DNA of 64,000 nt. Origin: Amycolatopsis thailandensis (GTDB taxonomy: Bacteria > Actinomycetota > Actinomycetes > Mycobacteriales > Pseudonocardiaceae). Both the position numbers and the translations under genes were made by a program. This document shows, piece by piece, positions 25,022-35,286 of the stretch. The notes below the pieces were generated by a model, which ran no database searches, was not told the origin of the DNA, and was given only the letters and a program-made list of their open reading frames with translations. The stretch spans positions 1 through 64,000 of the forward strand of contig NZ_NMQT01000046.1 in assembly GCF_002234405.1 (NCBI RefSeq). The letters run 5' to 3'. Numbering within the stretch: the stretch's first letter is position 1; every line of letters begins with the position of its first letter.

Positions 25022-26224
25022 TCACCGGTCGAGCGGGTACCGGGCACGCACCCGGAACCCGCCGTCCTCGGTGTCGGCGGTCTCGAAGCTCCCACCCAGC
25101 AGTCGAGCGCGTTCGGCCAGACCGGTCAGCCCGTGCCCTCCCGAGGGCAGGGCCGCACCGGGGGTCCGAGCGCGCTCGTTGCGTATTTCGACCTTGAGCG
25201 AACCGTGCTCACCCTGGATCCGGATGGTCGCGGTGGCGCCCGGTGCGTGCTTGTGCACGTTGGTCAGGCATTCCTGCACTGTCCGGTAGGCGGCGGCCGA
25301 AACCTGGCTGGGCAGGAGATCGGGGATCCGCTCGACGGTCAGGTGCACCGGGACGTCCGAGCCGCGGATCAGCCGGTCGAGTTCGTTGATCCCCGGCCGC
25401 GGCCCGTCTTCTTCGGAGCCCGAGCGGAGCACGCTCACGAGCGAGCGCAGTTCTTCGAGCGTCTTCGTGCTCAGCTTCCGGATGACCTGCGCGGTTTCGA
25501 GCGACCGGGCGTCGGAGGTCTGCGCCTGCAGCGCGCCCGCCTGCATCGCGATCAGCGTGATCTGATGCGAGACGACGTCGTGCATCTCCCGCGCGAGGCG
25601 GGCGCGCTCCTCCGCGCGGACGGCGTCGGCGTGGAAGCGGCGTTCGCGGTCGCGGCTGGCGGCGAGTTCGGCGAGCTTCTGCGAGATCTCGGTCCGCGCT
25701 CCGATGAGCAGGCCGATGGCCACCGGCATCCCGGCGACGATGACCCCGTAGATCCCGTCGAGGACGTGTTCGCGCCAGCTGAGCTCGACGAAGTCGGCCA
25801 GCGGCCACTGGACGAACCGGCAGGTGAAAACGAGCGCGAACCCGGTCCAGGTCTGCCAGTGCATCTGCTTGCGGGTGGCGAGGAAGCCCAGCGCGATCAT
25901 CGCGGCCAGCTGCGACCAGCCGGCCAGGAAGCCGGGGACGGTGACGATCACCGCGAGGAACGGCAGCTTGCGGCGGAAGGCGAGGCCGAGGCACGCGGCG
26001 CCGGACAGGTAGATGGAGTACGGCTGGGCCTTCTCGGGGATCACCAGCCAGACGTCGAGGGCCGCCAGGAAGATCGCGAGCGTGTCGATGCCCAGCGCGA
26101 CCAGCGCCGGACGTTTGATCTTGGCGAACGACATGACCCCGGCGGCACGGCGCATCCGGTCGGCGGCGTCCGCTCCGGAGCCGCCCACCGAGATACCTGG
26201 CATCGAGAGACCCTCTGTGCTCAT
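25022..26224 (-). CDS. Orphan two-component sensor histidine kinase (HisKA_3)
   Basis: A 400-residue NarL-type sensor kinase. Several hydrophobic segments (about 30-165) form the membrane sensor, followed by a coiled linker, the dimerisation helix with phospho-acceptor His in LAREMHDVVSHQ, and an HATPase domain (TVQECLTNVHKHAP N-box, GHGLTGLAERARLLGG G-box). ATG 26224 is preferred, with AGG 9 nt upstream. No response regulator gene is adjacent, so its partner lies elsewhere. It ends 7 bp from the convergent rbpA gene. Confidence 0.88.
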   Translation of the reverse strand: MSTEGLSMPGISVGGSGADAADRMRRAAGVMSFAKIKRPALVALGIDTLAIFLAALDVWLVIPEKAQPYSIYLSGAACLGLAFRRKLPFLAVIVTVPGFLAGWSQLAAMIALGFLATRKQMHWQTWTGFALVFTCRFVQWPLADFVELSWREHVLDGIYGVIVAGMPVAIGLLIGARTEISQKLAELAASRDRERRFHADAVRAEERARLAREMHDVVSHQITLIAMQAGALQAQTSDARSLETAQVIRKLSTKTLEELRSLVSVLRSGSEEDGPRPGINELDRLIRGSDVPVHLTVERIPDLLPSQVSAAAYRTVQECLTNVHKHAPGATATIRIQGEHGSLKVEIRNERARTPGAALPSGGHGLTGLAERARLLGGSFETADTEDGGFRVRARYPLDR

Positions 26225-26426
26225 CGCTGGCGACCTCACTCGTCTTGTGGACTTGAATGGTGAGACGTGTTCTTCGCCCGATCGGGACGCGCAGGAACGA
26301 ACAAATGTGCGGATGCTAACGGGTGGATGTACAAGGGCGGTAAGTTTCCCCCAGTCGGGCTAGCGACTGTCCGGTCACTGTCCGTTCTGCGGACAAGTGC
26401 ATGAACGTTCGGTCGGTCGAATCCAC

Positions 26427-26482
26427 ACCGGACCACTCGGCTTGGTGGTCCGCTGATCACTTCGACGGGTGAGTGGTCCGGT
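26427..26482. repeat. 12-bp inverted repeat with 32-nt spacer
   Basis: ACCGGACCACTC (26427-26438) and GAGTGGTCCGGT (26471-26482) are perfect inverted copies. The site is about 200-260 bp upstream of the histidine kinase start. It may be a regulatory site or a weak hairpin; the function is unknown. Confidence 0.6.
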
Positions 26483-26640
26483 TCTGACGACGAAACCGGT
26501 CAGAGTTGATCTATGTCACTTTTCGCGTTCGGACGGTGACTGTGGGCCGGGGACAGGAGCTCGGGTTCCTTCAGCGTAGGGAAGAAGCCGCCCCGCGGAC
26601 GTCCGCCATGGGGGTGTCACGAAACCGCCGAATGCGCGCG

Positions 26641-26681
26641 AAGGCCCCCTTCCTTCGGCTCAGCCGAGGGAAGGGGGCCTT
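26641..26681. repeat. Dispersed palindrome, AAGGCCCCCTT type
   Basis: 20-bp arms (26641-26660 and 26662-26681) with one mismatch that is a G-T wobble, and a 1-nt loop. The arm AAGGCCCCCTT recurs at 54661-54719. It lies downstream of the minus-strand pgl gene. Confidence 0.85.
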
Positions 26682-26716
26682 CACGGACCGGTGATAGCTG
26701 GAGTTCCGGAAATGTT

Positions 26717-26763
26717 GCGAAAGCCACTTTCGCAACGTTGAACGTTACGAAAGTGGCTTTCGC
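26717..26763. repeat. Dispersed palindrome, GAAAGCCAC family
   Basis: 23-bp arms (26717-26739 and 26741-26763) with one mismatch and a 1-nt loop. It shares GAAAGCCAC and CGCAACGTT with the 32-bp-arm palindrome at 10109-10179. It lies 83 bp beyond the pgl stop. Confidence 0.85.
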
Positions 26764-26846
26764 GGCACCCGAGGCCGGCGGGCGGCGACCGAACACGTCA
26801 CCCGTGCCTTACCCCTAGGACCGGGGGGCCTTCACGCGTTACGAAG

Positions 26847-27602
26847 TCAGGCTGTCGGGGACTGATAGACCTTCGTGAGTTTCGAGGCGGAACCCCGGTC
26901 CAGCAGCCAGAGCGTGCGACGGCTGCCGCGTGCCCCCGCCACCGGGATCTCGACCTCGCCCGCGCCCGCCAGCGCCTGCGAGACGGCGTCCGCCTTCGCG
27001 TCGCCACCGGTGACCAGCCAGATGTCCTGCGCGCGACGGATCGCGGGCAGGGTCAGCGAGATCCGGGTCGGCGGCGGCTTCGGGCAGTCGCGCACCGCGA
27101 CGACCGAGCGTTTCTTCTCGTGCACCGCCGGGCTGTCCGGGAAGATCGAGGCGGTGTGCCCCTCCCCGCCGAGTCCCAGCAGCATGATGTCGAACGCCGC
27201 GTCGTTGGCAGCCAGGACCTCCGCGTAGGCCGCGGCGGCGGCATCCACGTCGTCGCCGAACTCGCCGTCCGAAGGGGCCATGGCGTGCACCCGCTTCGGA
27301 TCGAGCGGGACGTGGTCGAGCAGCGCCTCGCGGGCCTGCTTCTCGTTGCGGTCGTCCGAGTCCGCCGGGACGAACCGCTCGTCGCCCCAGTAGAGGTCGA
27401 GACGCGACCAGTCGATGGCGTCCCGGGCACTGGAGTCGCGCAGCTCGCGCAGGATCGCGATCCCCGTGCCGCCGCCGGTGAGCACCACCGAAGCGGAGCC
27501 CTTGGCGGCCTGGACGTCGACGATCCGGGTGACCAGCCTGGCCGCCGCGGCGGCGGCCAGGAGGTCCGGGTTCTCGTAGACGACTACCTCGGTCTTGCTC
27601 AT
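26847..27602 (-). CDS. pgl: 6-phosphogluconolactonase
   Basis: A 251-residue DevB-type enzyme hydrolysing 6-phosphoglucono-lactone in the oxidative pentose phosphate pathway. VVLTGGGTGIAILREL (about 39-54), LYWGDERFVP and the GLGGEGHTASIFP motif with active His are present. Last gene of the tkt-tal-pgi-zwf-opcA-pgl operon; its ATG overlaps the opcA stop (ATGA). A longer frame reaching 28097 merely reads through opcA out of frame. Confidence 0.95.
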   Translation of the reverse strand: MSKTEVVVYENPDLLAAAAAARLVTRIVDVQAAKGSASVVLTGGGTGIAILRELRDSSARDAIDWSRLDLYWGDERFVPADSDDRNEKQAREALLDHVPLDPKRVHAMAPSDGEFGDDVDAAAAAYAEVLAANDAAFDIMLLGLGGEGHTASIFPDSPAVHEKKRSVVAVRDCPKPPPTRISLTLPAIRRAQDIWLVTGGDAKADAVSQALAGAGEVEIPVAGARGSRRTLWLLDRGSASKLTKVYQSPTA

Positions 27603-28612
27603 GAGGCGCTCTTCGCGGCAGGTGCCTTCTTGGCGGCCGGTGCCTTCTTCGCCGCCGGAGCCGCCTTCTTCGCCGGGGCGGCCTTGGGCGCGGTGCCCGA
27701 CGAGATCTTGGCGAGCCCGTTCAGCGAAGCCTCGTAGATCTCGTCCGGGTCGAGCCGCCGCAGCTCCTCGATCAGGCAGTCCTTGTTGTCCCGCCGCTGC
27801 AGGGCGATGCGGCGTGTCGGCTGGCCCGGCTGGGTCAGCGTGCCGACCCGCCCGTCCGGCCGGTGCAGTTCCACCGGGCCGGACCGCCGGTCCAGCGTCA
27901 CCGAGATGATGCCGGCGGCGCCGGAGCTCTTGACCCGCTTCACCGGCACCTTGAGGTACTCGGCCAGCCAGCCGGCGAGCAGCTCGGTGGACGGGGAGTC
28001 GGCCTCGCCGGTCACGGTCGCGCCGGTGACCTTCTCGTGCGGCGGGAGGTCCAAGGCGGACACGAGCTGCGCGCGCCAGCTGGTCAGCCGGGTCCACGCC
28101 AGATCGGTGTCACCCTCCACATAGGACTTCGCCCGCGTGGTGAGTGCTCTTATAGGAGCCTTTTCCGCGGCGGAGTCGGTGATCCGGCGCTGTGCCAGTT
28201 CACCGAGCGGGTCCTTGGCCGGGGCCTTCGGACCGGTGCCCGGCCACCAGGTGACGATCGGCGCGTCCGGCAGCAGCAGCGGCACGACCGCGCTCTGTCC
28301 CTGCGCCGCCAGCGGACCGTAGAGCCGCAGGACGATGACCTCGCTCGCGCCGGCGTCGCCGCCGACCCGGATCTGGCCGTCGATCCGCGGAGCGGCGGTC
28401 CGCGCGCCCTTGGCCACCACGATCACCCGCGAGGGGTGCTCCCGGCTGGCCTCGTTGGCGGCCTCGATCGCCTCTTCGAGCCGGTCGTCGTCGTCGGCCA
28501 CGATGACCAGCGTCAGCACCCGGCCGAGCGCGACCTGCCCGCCCTGTTCGCGGATCTCGACGAGTTTCTTGTTCAGCTGCGACGTCGTGGTCGACGGCAG
28601 GTCGATGATCAC
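27599..28612 (-). CDS. opcA: Glucose-6-phosphate dehydrogenase assembly protein OpcA, with Ala/Lys/Pro tail
   Basis: A 337-residue OpcA family protein, an actinobacterial factor that assembles and redox-controls glucose-6-phosphate dehydrogenase. MIIDLPSTTTSQLNKKL at the start, VIVVAKG and TWWPGTGPKAPAKDPLGELAQRR in the middle are typical. GTG 28612 overlaps the zwf stop (GTGA); a longer frame to 28672 lies inside zwf. The last ~30 residues are a low-complexity tail of repeated AKKAPA units resembling histone H1, not normally part of the fold. It overlaps pgl by 4 bp. Confidence 0.93.
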   Translation of the reverse strand: MIIDLPSTTTSQLNKKLVEIREQGGQVALGRVLTLVIVADDDDRLEEAIEAANEASREHPSRVIVVAKGARTAAPRIDGQIRVGGDAGASEVIVLRLYGPLAAQGQSAVVPLLLPDAPIVTWWPGTGPKAPAKDPLGELAQRRITDSAAEKAPIRALTTRAKSYVEGDTDLAWTRLTSWRAQLVSALDLPPHEKVTGATVTGEADSPSTELLAGWLAEYLKVPVKRVKSSGAAGIISVTLDRRSGPVELHRPDGRVGTLTQPGQPTRRIALQRRDNKDCLIEELRRLDPDEIYEASLNGLAKISSGTAPKAAPAKKAAPAAKKAPAAKKAPAAKSAS

Positions 28613-30138
28613 GGACGCCTCCAGTTCCGGCCGGTACGTTCCAGCATTTCGTCGGCGGACGGCGGTCCCCACGAACCGGGCGGGTACGCCTCGGGCGCGC
28701 CCTTCTTGGCCCAGTGGTCGAGGATCGGGTCCAGGATCTCCCAGGACAGTTCGACCTCTTCGTTCACCGGGAACAGCGACGGTTCGCCGAGCAGCACATC
28801 CAGGATGAGCCGCTCGTAGGCCTCCGGCGACGACTCGGTGAACGCGTGGCCGTAGCCGAAGTCCATGGTGACGTCGCGGACCTCCATCGTGGTCCCCGGC
28901 ACCTTCGACCCGAACCGCAGCGTGATGCCCTCGTCGGGCTGCACCCGGATCACCAGCGCGTTCTGGCCCAGTTCCTCGGTCGAGGTCGAGTCGAACGGCA
29001 GATGCGGCGCCCGCTTGAACACCACGGCGATCTCGGTGACCCGGCGGCCGAGCCGCTTGCCGGTGCGCAGGTAGAACGGCACACCCGCCCAGCGGCGGTT
29101 CTGCACCTCCAGCGTCACCGCGGCGTAGGTCTCTGTCGTCGAGTCCTTCGCGAAGCCGCCTTCCTGCAGCAGACCCGGCACCTTCATGCCGCCCTGCCAG
29201 CCGCCCGCGTACTGCCCGCGCGCGGTGGTCTCGTCGAGCGGGCCCAGGGGCTTCGTCGCCGAGAGCACCTTGACCTTCTCCGCGCGGAGAGCGCGCGGAG
29301 CGAACGAGACCGGTTCCTCCATCGCCGTCAGCGCGAGGAGCTGCAACAGGTGGTTCTGGATGACGTCGCGAGCGGCGCCGATGCCGTCGTAGTACCCCGC
29401 GCGGCCACCGAGACCGATGTCCTCGGCCATGGTGATCTGCACGTGGTCCACGTAGTTGGCGTTCCAGATCGGCTCGAACAGCTGGTTCGCGAACCGCAGC
29501 GCGAGCAGGTTCTGCACCGTCTCCTTGCCGAGGTAGTGGTCGATGCGGAACACCGACTCCTCGGGGAAGACGTCGTTCACGATCTCGTTGAGCTCCTTGG
29601 CGCTCTTGAGGTCGCGGCCGAACGGCTTCTCGATGACGACGCGGCGCCAGGTCTCGTCGCTCGCGTCGGCGAGACCGGAGCGGGCGAGCTGCTTGGTCAC
29701 CACCGGGAACGCGCTCGGCGGGATCGACAGGTAGAACGCGGTGTTGCCACCGGTCCCGCGCTCGGCGTCGAGGTCCTTGACCGTCTGCGCGAGCCTGTCG
29801 AAGGCGTCATCGTCGTCGAAGGTGCCCTGCACGAACCGGATGCCTTCGGCGAGCCGGTTCCACACCGACTCCTTGAACGGCGTCCGCGCGTGCTCCTTGA
29901 CCGAGTCGTGCACGAGCTCGCCGAAGTCCTGGTGCTCCCAGTCCCGGCGGGCGAATCCGACCAGCGAGAACCCGGCGGGCAGCAGCCCGCGGTGGGCGAG
30001 GTCGTAGATCGCCGGCATCAGCTTCTTGCGGGCGAGGTCACCGGTCACGCCGAAGATCACCAGGCTGGACGGCCCGGCGATCCGCGGCAGCCGCTTGTCG
30101 CGCGGGTCGCGCAGCGGGTTGCTCCAGGCCCGGGTCAC
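28609..30138 (-). CDS. zwf: Glucose-6-phosphate 1-dehydrogenase
   Basis: A 509-residue enzyme oxidising glucose 6-phosphate with NADP+. The nucleotide-binding FGVTGDLARKKLMPA (29-43), EKPFGRDL and the active-site RIDHYLGKE are intact, and the length is standard. GTG 30138 overlaps the pgi stop by GTGA, and its own stop overlaps opcA by GTGA. It supplies NADPH and, with OpcA and Pgl encoded next, covers the oxidative branch. Confidence 0.96.
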   Translation of the reverse strand: MTRAWSNPLRDPRDKRLPRIAGPSSLVIFGVTGDLARKKLMPAIYDLAHRGLLPAGFSLVGFARRDWEHQDFGELVHDSVKEHARTPFKESVWNRLAEGIRFVQGTFDDDDAFDRLAQTVKDLDAERGTGGNTAFYLSIPPSAFPVVTKQLARSGLADASDETWRRVVIEKPFGRDLKSAKELNEIVNDVFPEESVFRIDHYLGKETVQNLLALRFANQLFEPIWNANYVDHVQITMAEDIGLGGRAGYYDGIGAARDVIQNHLLQLLALTAMEEPVSFAPRALRAEKVKVLSATKPLGPLDETTARGQYAGGWQGGMKVPGLLQEGGFAKDSTTETYAAVTLEVQNRRWAGVPFYLRTGKRLGRRVTEIAVVFKRAPHLPFDSTSTEELGQNALVIRVQPDEGITLRFGSKVPGTTMEVRDVTMDFGYGHAFTESSPEAYERLILDVLLGEPSLFPVNEEVELSWEILDPILDHWAKKGAPEAYPPGSWGPPSADEMLERTGRNWRRP

Positions 30139-31754
30139 TCGCCTGCCTCCTGTACCGCGCGGACCAGTTCGGCCAGGCCGGCGGCCCGGTCGGTGAGGTG
30201 CAGGCGCAGCACCGGACGACCGTGCTCGGCGAGCACCTGGCCGTCGCCGAGCGCCTGCGCGTGCTGGAGCACGCCGAGCGTGTACGGCCTGTCCGGGACG
30301 TCGAGGTCTTCTTCGACGGCGCCGGTGATCTGCAGGAAGACGCCGTTCTGGTGCCCACCCTTGTGGTACTGCCCGGTGGAGTGCAGGAACCGCGGCCCCC
30401 ACCCGAAGGTGGTCTGGCGGCCGGTGCGCTTGGCGATCTCGCCGCGCAGGATCGACGTCGACGCGTCGTCGAGCCGGTCGAGGTACGCCTGCACCGCGAT
30501 GTAGCCCGTTTCCGGTGCGGAGTCGAAAAAAGCCCGCAGGATGTCCGCGAGCTTCCCGTCGGTGGCGACTCCCGCCGATCCGAACACCTCGACCGCGCCG
30601 TCCACAGTGGACGGCTGCTCGCCGCCCTTGAGCTTGTCCGGGTTGTCGAGCAGCGAACGCGCGGCCTTCTTGGCGGCCTCGACGTCGGGCTGGTCGAACG
30701 GGTTGATCCCGAGCAGCCGTCCGGCGAACGCGGTCGCGAACTCCCACAGCAGGAACTGCGCGCCGAGCGAGCCGGTCACGGCGATCTTCGCGGCGCCTTC
30801 CGCCTGGCCGACGGCCACCGGGGTGGCGTCGTCCTTGGCATCGGCGAAACCGGGGGAGTCCGGGCCTTCGACGGCGACCGGAAGGAGACCGGTGCCCTGC
30901 TTGCCGGTGGACTCGGCGATCAGCTGCTCCGCCCAGTCGGCGAAGCCCTTGATGCCGGAACCCGTGTCCGCGATGACGACCTTCTCGGCGCCCTTTTCGT
31001 GCGCCGCCGCCCACGCCGCCGCGAGCTTGACCGCGGGGTTGTCCACGGTGTCGGCCGCGAGGGAGTCCGCCACCGAGGCGGCCTGGTCGAGCAGGCGGGC
31101 GACGTCCGCGCCGGCCAGACCGGCCGGGACGAGCCCGAACGCGGTCAGCGCCGAGTAGCGCCCCCCGACGTTCGGGTCGGCGAGGAAGACCTTGCGGTAA
31201 CCCTCCTTTTCGGACAGTTCCGCGAACGGCGAACCCGGGTCGGTGACGACCACGATCCGCCGGGCCGCGTCGATGCCCGCGTCGGCGAAGGCCTTCGCGA
31301 AGATCCGGCGGTGGCTGTCGGTCTCGACGGTGCCGCCGGACTTCGACGACACGACGATGACCGTGCGCTCCAGGTCACCGGCCAGCGCGTCGGCGACCTG
31401 ACCCGGGTCGGTGGTGTCGAGGACCGTCAGCGGCACGCCGTCGGTCGCGGTGATCACCTCGGGGGCCAGCGACGAACCGCCCATGCCCGCGAGGACGACG
31501 CGGTCGACGCCCTCGGAACGCAGGTCGGTCCGCAGTGCCTCGATCTCGCCGATCAACGGCCGCGAGGACTTGTGCAGCGTCGTCCACGAGAGACGGATCG
31601 ACGCTTCGGACTCGGCTTCGGGACCCCACAGTGTGGCGTCCTGGGACGCCAGTTTCGATGCGACCTGGTCGGCGACGAGCCGCTCCGCGAACGGAGCGGC
31701 TTCGCCGGCCAGGGCGGCGTCGACGATTTCGACGCCGGTCGTTTCCCCTGCCAT
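30135..31754 (-). CDS. pgi: Glucose-6-phosphate isomerase
   Basis: A 539-residue SIS-fold isomerase (glucose 6-phosphate to fructose 6-phosphate). VLAGMGGSSLAPEV and VVSSKSGGTVETD are the sugar-phosphate loops, and the C-terminal FLHSTGQYHKGGHQNGVFLQ holds active-site residues. It belongs to the form found beside or fused to transaldolase. It starts 8 bp after tal and overlaps zwf by 4 bp. Its presence inside this operon differs from M. tuberculosis, where pgi is elsewhere. Confidence 0.93.
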   Translation of the reverse strand: MAGETTGVEIVDAALAGEAAPFAERLVADQVASKLASQDATLWGPEAESEASIRLSWTTLHKSSRPLIGEIEALRTDLRSEGVDRVVLAGMGGSSLAPEVITATDGVPLTVLDTTDPGQVADALAGDLERTVIVVSSKSGGTVETDSHRRIFAKAFADAGIDAARRIVVVTDPGSPFAELSEKEGYRKVFLADPNVGGRYSALTAFGLVPAGLAGADVARLLDQAASVADSLAADTVDNPAVKLAAAWAAAHEKGAEKVVIADTGSGIKGFADWAEQLIAESTGKQGTGLLPVAVEGPDSPGFADAKDDATPVAVGQAEGAAKIAVTGSLGAQFLLWEFATAFAGRLLGINPFDQPDVEAAKKAARSLLDNPDKLKGGEQPSTVDGAVEVFGSAGVATDGKLADILRAFFDSAPETGYIAVQAYLDRLDDASTSILRGEIAKRTGRQTTFGWGPRFLHSTGQYHKGGHQNGVFLQITGAVEEDLDVPDRPYTLGVLQHAQALGDGQVLAEHGRPVLRLHLTDRAAGLAELVRAVQEAGE

Positions 31755-31762
31755 GGTCCAGA

Positions 31763-32875
31763 TCAGTCCTTTGCCTTTTCCAGCTGCCCGGTGACGGTCT
31801 CGAGAAGCTCGGTCCACGACTTCTCGAACTTCTCGACGCCTTCGTTCTCGAGGGTCAGGAACACGTCGGTGATGTCGATGCCCACGGCGCTCAGCTTGTC
31901 GAAGACGGCCTGCGCGTCGGCGCCCTTGCCGGTCACCGTGTCGCCGGTGACGTCGGCGTGGTCCGCCGCGGCGTCGAGGGTCTTCTCCGGCATCGTGTTG
32001 ACCGTGTCCTTGACGACGAGCTGGTCCACGTAGCGGGTGTCGGAGTACTCAGGGTCCTTCACGCCGGTGGAGGCCCACAGCGGACGCTGCGCGTTCGCGC
32101 CCGCCTCGGCGAGCTTCTTCCAGCGGTCCGAAGCGAAAAGCTCCTCGAACGCCGCGTACGCGAGCCTCGCGTTGGCGATGGCGGCCTCACCGCGCAGGGC
32201 CTTGGCCTCGTCGGTGCCGATGGCGCCGAGCCGCTTGTCGATCTCGCTGTCCACACGGGACACGAAGAACGACGCGACCGAGTGGATGCCCTTGAGGTCG
32301 TGGCCGTTGGCCTTCGCCTGCTCCAGCCCGGCGAAGTAGGCCTCGATGACCGCCTTGTACCGCTCGACCGAGAAGATCAGCGTGACGTTGACGCTGATGC
32401 CCTCGGCCAGGGTCTTGGTGATCGCCGGGAGGCCCTCTTCGGTCGCCGGGATCTTGATCAGCACGTTCGGCCGGTCCACGGTCTTCCACAGGTCCTGCGC
32501 CTCGGCCACCGTCTTGTCGGAGTCCTTGGCCAGCCGCGGGTCCACCTCGATGGACACCCGGCCGTTGACCCCGTTCGTGGCGGCGTAGACGTCGCGGAAC
32601 AGGTCCGCGGCGTTGCGCACGTCGGTGGTGGTCAGCTCGCGGATGGTGGCCTCGACGTCGGCGCCGCGGGCGGCGAGCTCCTTGGTCTGCTCGTCGTACG
32701 CCTCGCCCTTCGACATCGCGTTGGCGAAGATCGTCGGGTTGGTCGTCACGCCCACGACGTGCTTGTCGCGGATCAGGTCGGCGAGGTTGCCGGTGTTCAG
32801 GCGCTCACGGGACAGGTCGTCGAGCCAGATCGACACCCCTGCCTCGGACAGCTGAGCGAGCTTGTCGTTGCTCAT
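31763..32875 (-). CDS. tal: Transaldolase
   Basis: A 370-residue transaldolase moving a dihydroxyacetone unit between sugar phosphates. [16 protein letters not shown] (41-56), the Schiff-base Lys in [14 protein letters not shown] and [13 protein letters not shown] are clear, and the length matches actinobacterial TalB-like enzymes. ATG 32875 has AAGGGG upstream. It lies 10 bp behind tkt and 8 bp ahead of pgi, so expression is coordinated. Confidence 0.96.
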   Translation of the reverse strand: MSNDKLAQLSEAGVSIWLDDLSRERLNTGNLADLIRDKHVVGVTTNPTIFANAMSKGEAYDEQTKELAARGADVEATIRELTTTDVRNAADLFRDVYAATNGVNGRVSIEVDPRLAKDSDKTVAEAQDLWKTVDRPNVLIKIPATEEGLPAITKTLAEGISVNVTLIFSVERYKAVIEAYFAGLEQAKANGHDLKGIHSVASFFVSRVDSEIDKRLGAIGTDEAKALRGEAAIANARLAYAAFEELFASDRWKKLAEAGANAQRPLWASTGVKDPEYSDTRYVDQLVVKDTVNTMPEKTLDAAADHADVTGDTVTGKGADAQAVFDKLSAVGIDITDVFLTLENEGVEKFEKSWTELLETVTGQLEKAKD

Positions 32876-32885
32876 GCTTTCCCCT

Positions 32886-35009
32886 TCAGTTCTTGGTGTT
32901 GGCGATCGAGCGACGGGCGGCGTCGACGACGGCTTCCGCGGTGAAACCGAACTCGCGGAACAGAGTGCCGGCGTCGGCCGAGGCACCGAAGTGCTCGATC
33001 GAGACGTTCTCCCCGGCGTCACCGGTGAAGCGGTGCCACGACTGGGCGATCCCGGCTTCGACGGAGACGCGTGCCTTGACCGACGGCGGGATGACCGAGT
33101 CCTTGTAGGACTGGTCCTGCGCGTCGAACCACTCGACACACGGCATCGAGACGACGCTCGCCGTGATGCCGTCGGCTTCCAAGGTCTTGCGGGCCTCGAC
33201 GGCCAGCTGGACCTCGGAGCCGGTCGCGATCAGCACGACCTGGGGTTTGCCGTCGGACGCTTCGGCGAGGACGTAACCGCCCCGCTTGACACCTTCGGCG
33301 CTGGTGCCCTCCAGGACCGGCACGTTCTGCCGGGTCAGCGCGAGGCCCGACGGGTGGTGGACGTCCTCCAGGACGGCCTTCCACGCGTACGCGGTCTCGT
33401 TGGCGTCCGCCGGGCGGACGACGTTGAGGCCGGGGATCGCGCGCAGCGAGGAGAGCTGCTCGATCGGCTGGTGGGTGGGGCCGTCCTCGCCCAGGCCGAT
33501 CGAGTCGTGCGTCCACACGTAGGTGACCGGCGCCTTCATCAGCGCGGCCAGCCGCACGGGCGGGCGCATGTAGTCGGAGAAGATCAGGAACGTCGCGCCG
33601 TAGGGACGGGTGCCGCCGTGCAGCGCGATGCCGTTGAGGATCGAGCCCATCGCGTGCTCGCGGATGCCGAAGTGCAGCGTCCGGCCGTACGGGCTGGTCT
33701 TCCACATGTCGGTGGAAGCCTTCTCCGGGCCGAACGAGTCGGCCCCCTTCATGGTGGTGTTGTTGCTCTCCGCGAGGTCCGCGGAACCGCCCCACAGCTC
33801 GGGAAGCGGGTCGGCGAGCGCGTTGAGCACCTCACCGGAGGCCTTGCGGGTCGCGATGCCCTTGGCGTCCGGCTCCCACGTCGGCAGGTTGTCCGCGAAG
33901 CCCTCGGGCAGCGAGCGGGTGGCCATCCGGTCCGCGATCTTCTTGCGCTCCGGGTTGGCGGCGCCCCACGCCTCGAACTTCTCCTGCCATTCGGCGCGGG
34001 CGGTCTTGCCGCGGTCGACGGCGGCACGGGTGTGCGCGATGACCTCGTCGTCGACCTGGAAGTCCCGGTCCTTGTCGAAACCGAGGTACTCCTTGACCGC
34101 GGCGACCTCTTCGGCGCCGAGCGCGGCGCCGTGGGCCTTGCCGGTGCCCATCTTCTTCGGCGCCGGGTACCCGATGACGGTCTTCAGCGCGATGAACGAC
34201 GGGCGCTCGGTCTCGGCCTTCGCGGCCTTGATGGCCTCTTCGATCGCGACGACGTCCTCGCCACCCTCGACGACCTGGGTGTGCCACCCGTAGGCCTCGT
34301 AGCGCTTCACGACGTCCTCGGACAGCGCGATCTTGGTGTCGTCCTCGATCGAGATCTCGTTGTCGTCCCAGAAGACGATGAGGTTGCCCAGCTCCTGGCG
34401 GCCGGCGATCGAGGAGGCCTCGGCGGTGACGCCCTCTTCGATGTCACCGTCGGAGGCGATCACGTAGACGTGGTGGTCGAAGATGCTCTCGCCCTGCGGG
34501 GCGTCCGGGTCCAGCAGGCCGCGCTCGCGGCGGGCCGCCATCGCCATGCCGACCGCGTTGGCCAGGCCCTGTCCGAGCGGGCCGGTGGTGGTCTCGACGC
34601 CCTTGGTGTGGCGGTACTCCGGGTGGCCCGGGGTCTTCGAGTCCCACTTGCGCAGCTGCTTCAGGTCTTCCAGCTCCAGGCCGAACCCGGCGAGGTACAG
34701 CTGGATGTAGAGGGTGAGGCTCGAGTGACCGGCGGAGAGGATGAAGCGGTCACGCGCGGGCCATTCGGGGTCCGCCGGGTCATGACGCAGCGTCCGCTGG
34801 AAGAGCGTGTAGGCGAGCGGCGCCAGGCTCATCGCGGTGCCGGGGTGACCGCTGCCGCAGTTCTCGACCGCGTCCGCGGCGAGCACCCGAACGGTGTCGA
34901 CGGCCCGCGTGTCGATGTCGGTCCAGTCGGCGGGCACGTTGCGCCGGAGGAGTGGGTTCTTCTCGCTGGTAGAGGCGGTTTCGGACACTGAACTCGAACT
35001 CCCCGTCAT
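32886..35009 (-). CDS. tkt: Transketolase
   Basis: A 707-residue thiamine-diphosphate enzyme of the non-oxidative pentose phosphate pathway. [18 protein letters not shown], the cofactor motif [16 protein letters not shown] and the pyrimidine-domain [20 protein letters not shown] are intact. ATG 35009 ([10 protein letters not shown]) is chosen; GTG 34988 is an alternative 7 residues on. First gene of the six-gene operon, divergent from ctaB with 277 bp between starts. Confidence 0.96.
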   Translation of the reverse strand: MTGSSSSVSETASTSEKNPLLRRNVPADWTDIDTRAVDTVRVLAADAVENCGSGHPGTAMSLAPLAYTLFQRTLRHDPADPEWPARDRFILSAGHSSLTLYIQLYLAGFGLELEDLKQLRKWDSKTPGHPEYRHTKGVETTTGPLGQGLANAVGMAMAARRERGLLDPDAPQGESIFDHHVYVIASDGDIEEGVTAEASSIAGRQELGNLIVFWDDNEISIEDDTKIALSEDVVKRYEAYGWHTQVVEGGEDVVAIEEAIKAAKAETERPSFIALKTVIGYPAPKKMGTGKAHGAALGAEEVAAVKEYLGFDKDRDFQVDDEVIAHTRAAVDRGKTARAEWQEKFEAWGAANPERKKIADRMATRSLPEGFADNLPTWEPDAKGIATRKASGEVLNALADPLPELWGGSADLAESNNTTMKGADSFGPEKASTDMWKTSPYGRTLHFGIREHAMGSILNGIALHGGTRPYGATFLIFSDYMRPPVRLAALMKAPVTYVWTHDSIGLGEDGPTHQPIEQLSSLRAIPGLNVVRPADANETAYAWKAVLEDVHHPSGLALTRQNVPVLEGTSAEGVKRGGYVLAEASDGKPQVVLIATGSEVQLAVEARKTLEADGITASVVSMPCVEWFDAQDQSYKDSVIPPSVKARVSVEAGIAQSWHRFTGDAGENVSIEHFGASADAGTLFREFGFTAEAVVDAARRSIANTKN

Positions 35010-35286
35010 CAGGTTGTGGCTTCTCTTCCCTCGTGGGTAACCCACGTGTACCGCTACTAATCTCAATCGATCCGGAAGGGACGATATTCCTGCTCCGGGC
35101 CGTTCGCAGAGGCACGCCGCGACCTACCGCGGCCAGCCTAATGGTTCGGCCGGTCGAGGACCCGCGATCACCCTCTGGAAACAGCACGTCTAACATCGGG
35201 GAAGGGTTCAGAGCACGGGGATCCGGGGCCGCCACATCACCCGGAAGCCTGGTGGGCCCGCCCCGAAAACTGACGCAGGGAGTGAA

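Larger units (their letters stand above)
26225..26846. other. 622-bp intergenic region with three inverted repeats
   Basis: Upstream of the histidine kinase and downstream of pgl. I see no credible gene. It contains a 12-bp inverted repeat (26427-26482) and two large palindromes (26641-26681 and 26717-26763). The palindromes could end the long tkt-to-pgl transcript. Confidence 0.75.

Noticed and set aside
27603-28097. Extension of pgl upstream to 28097
   Set aside because: It runs out of frame through opcA; ATG 27602 with the ATGA overlap is clearly the start.
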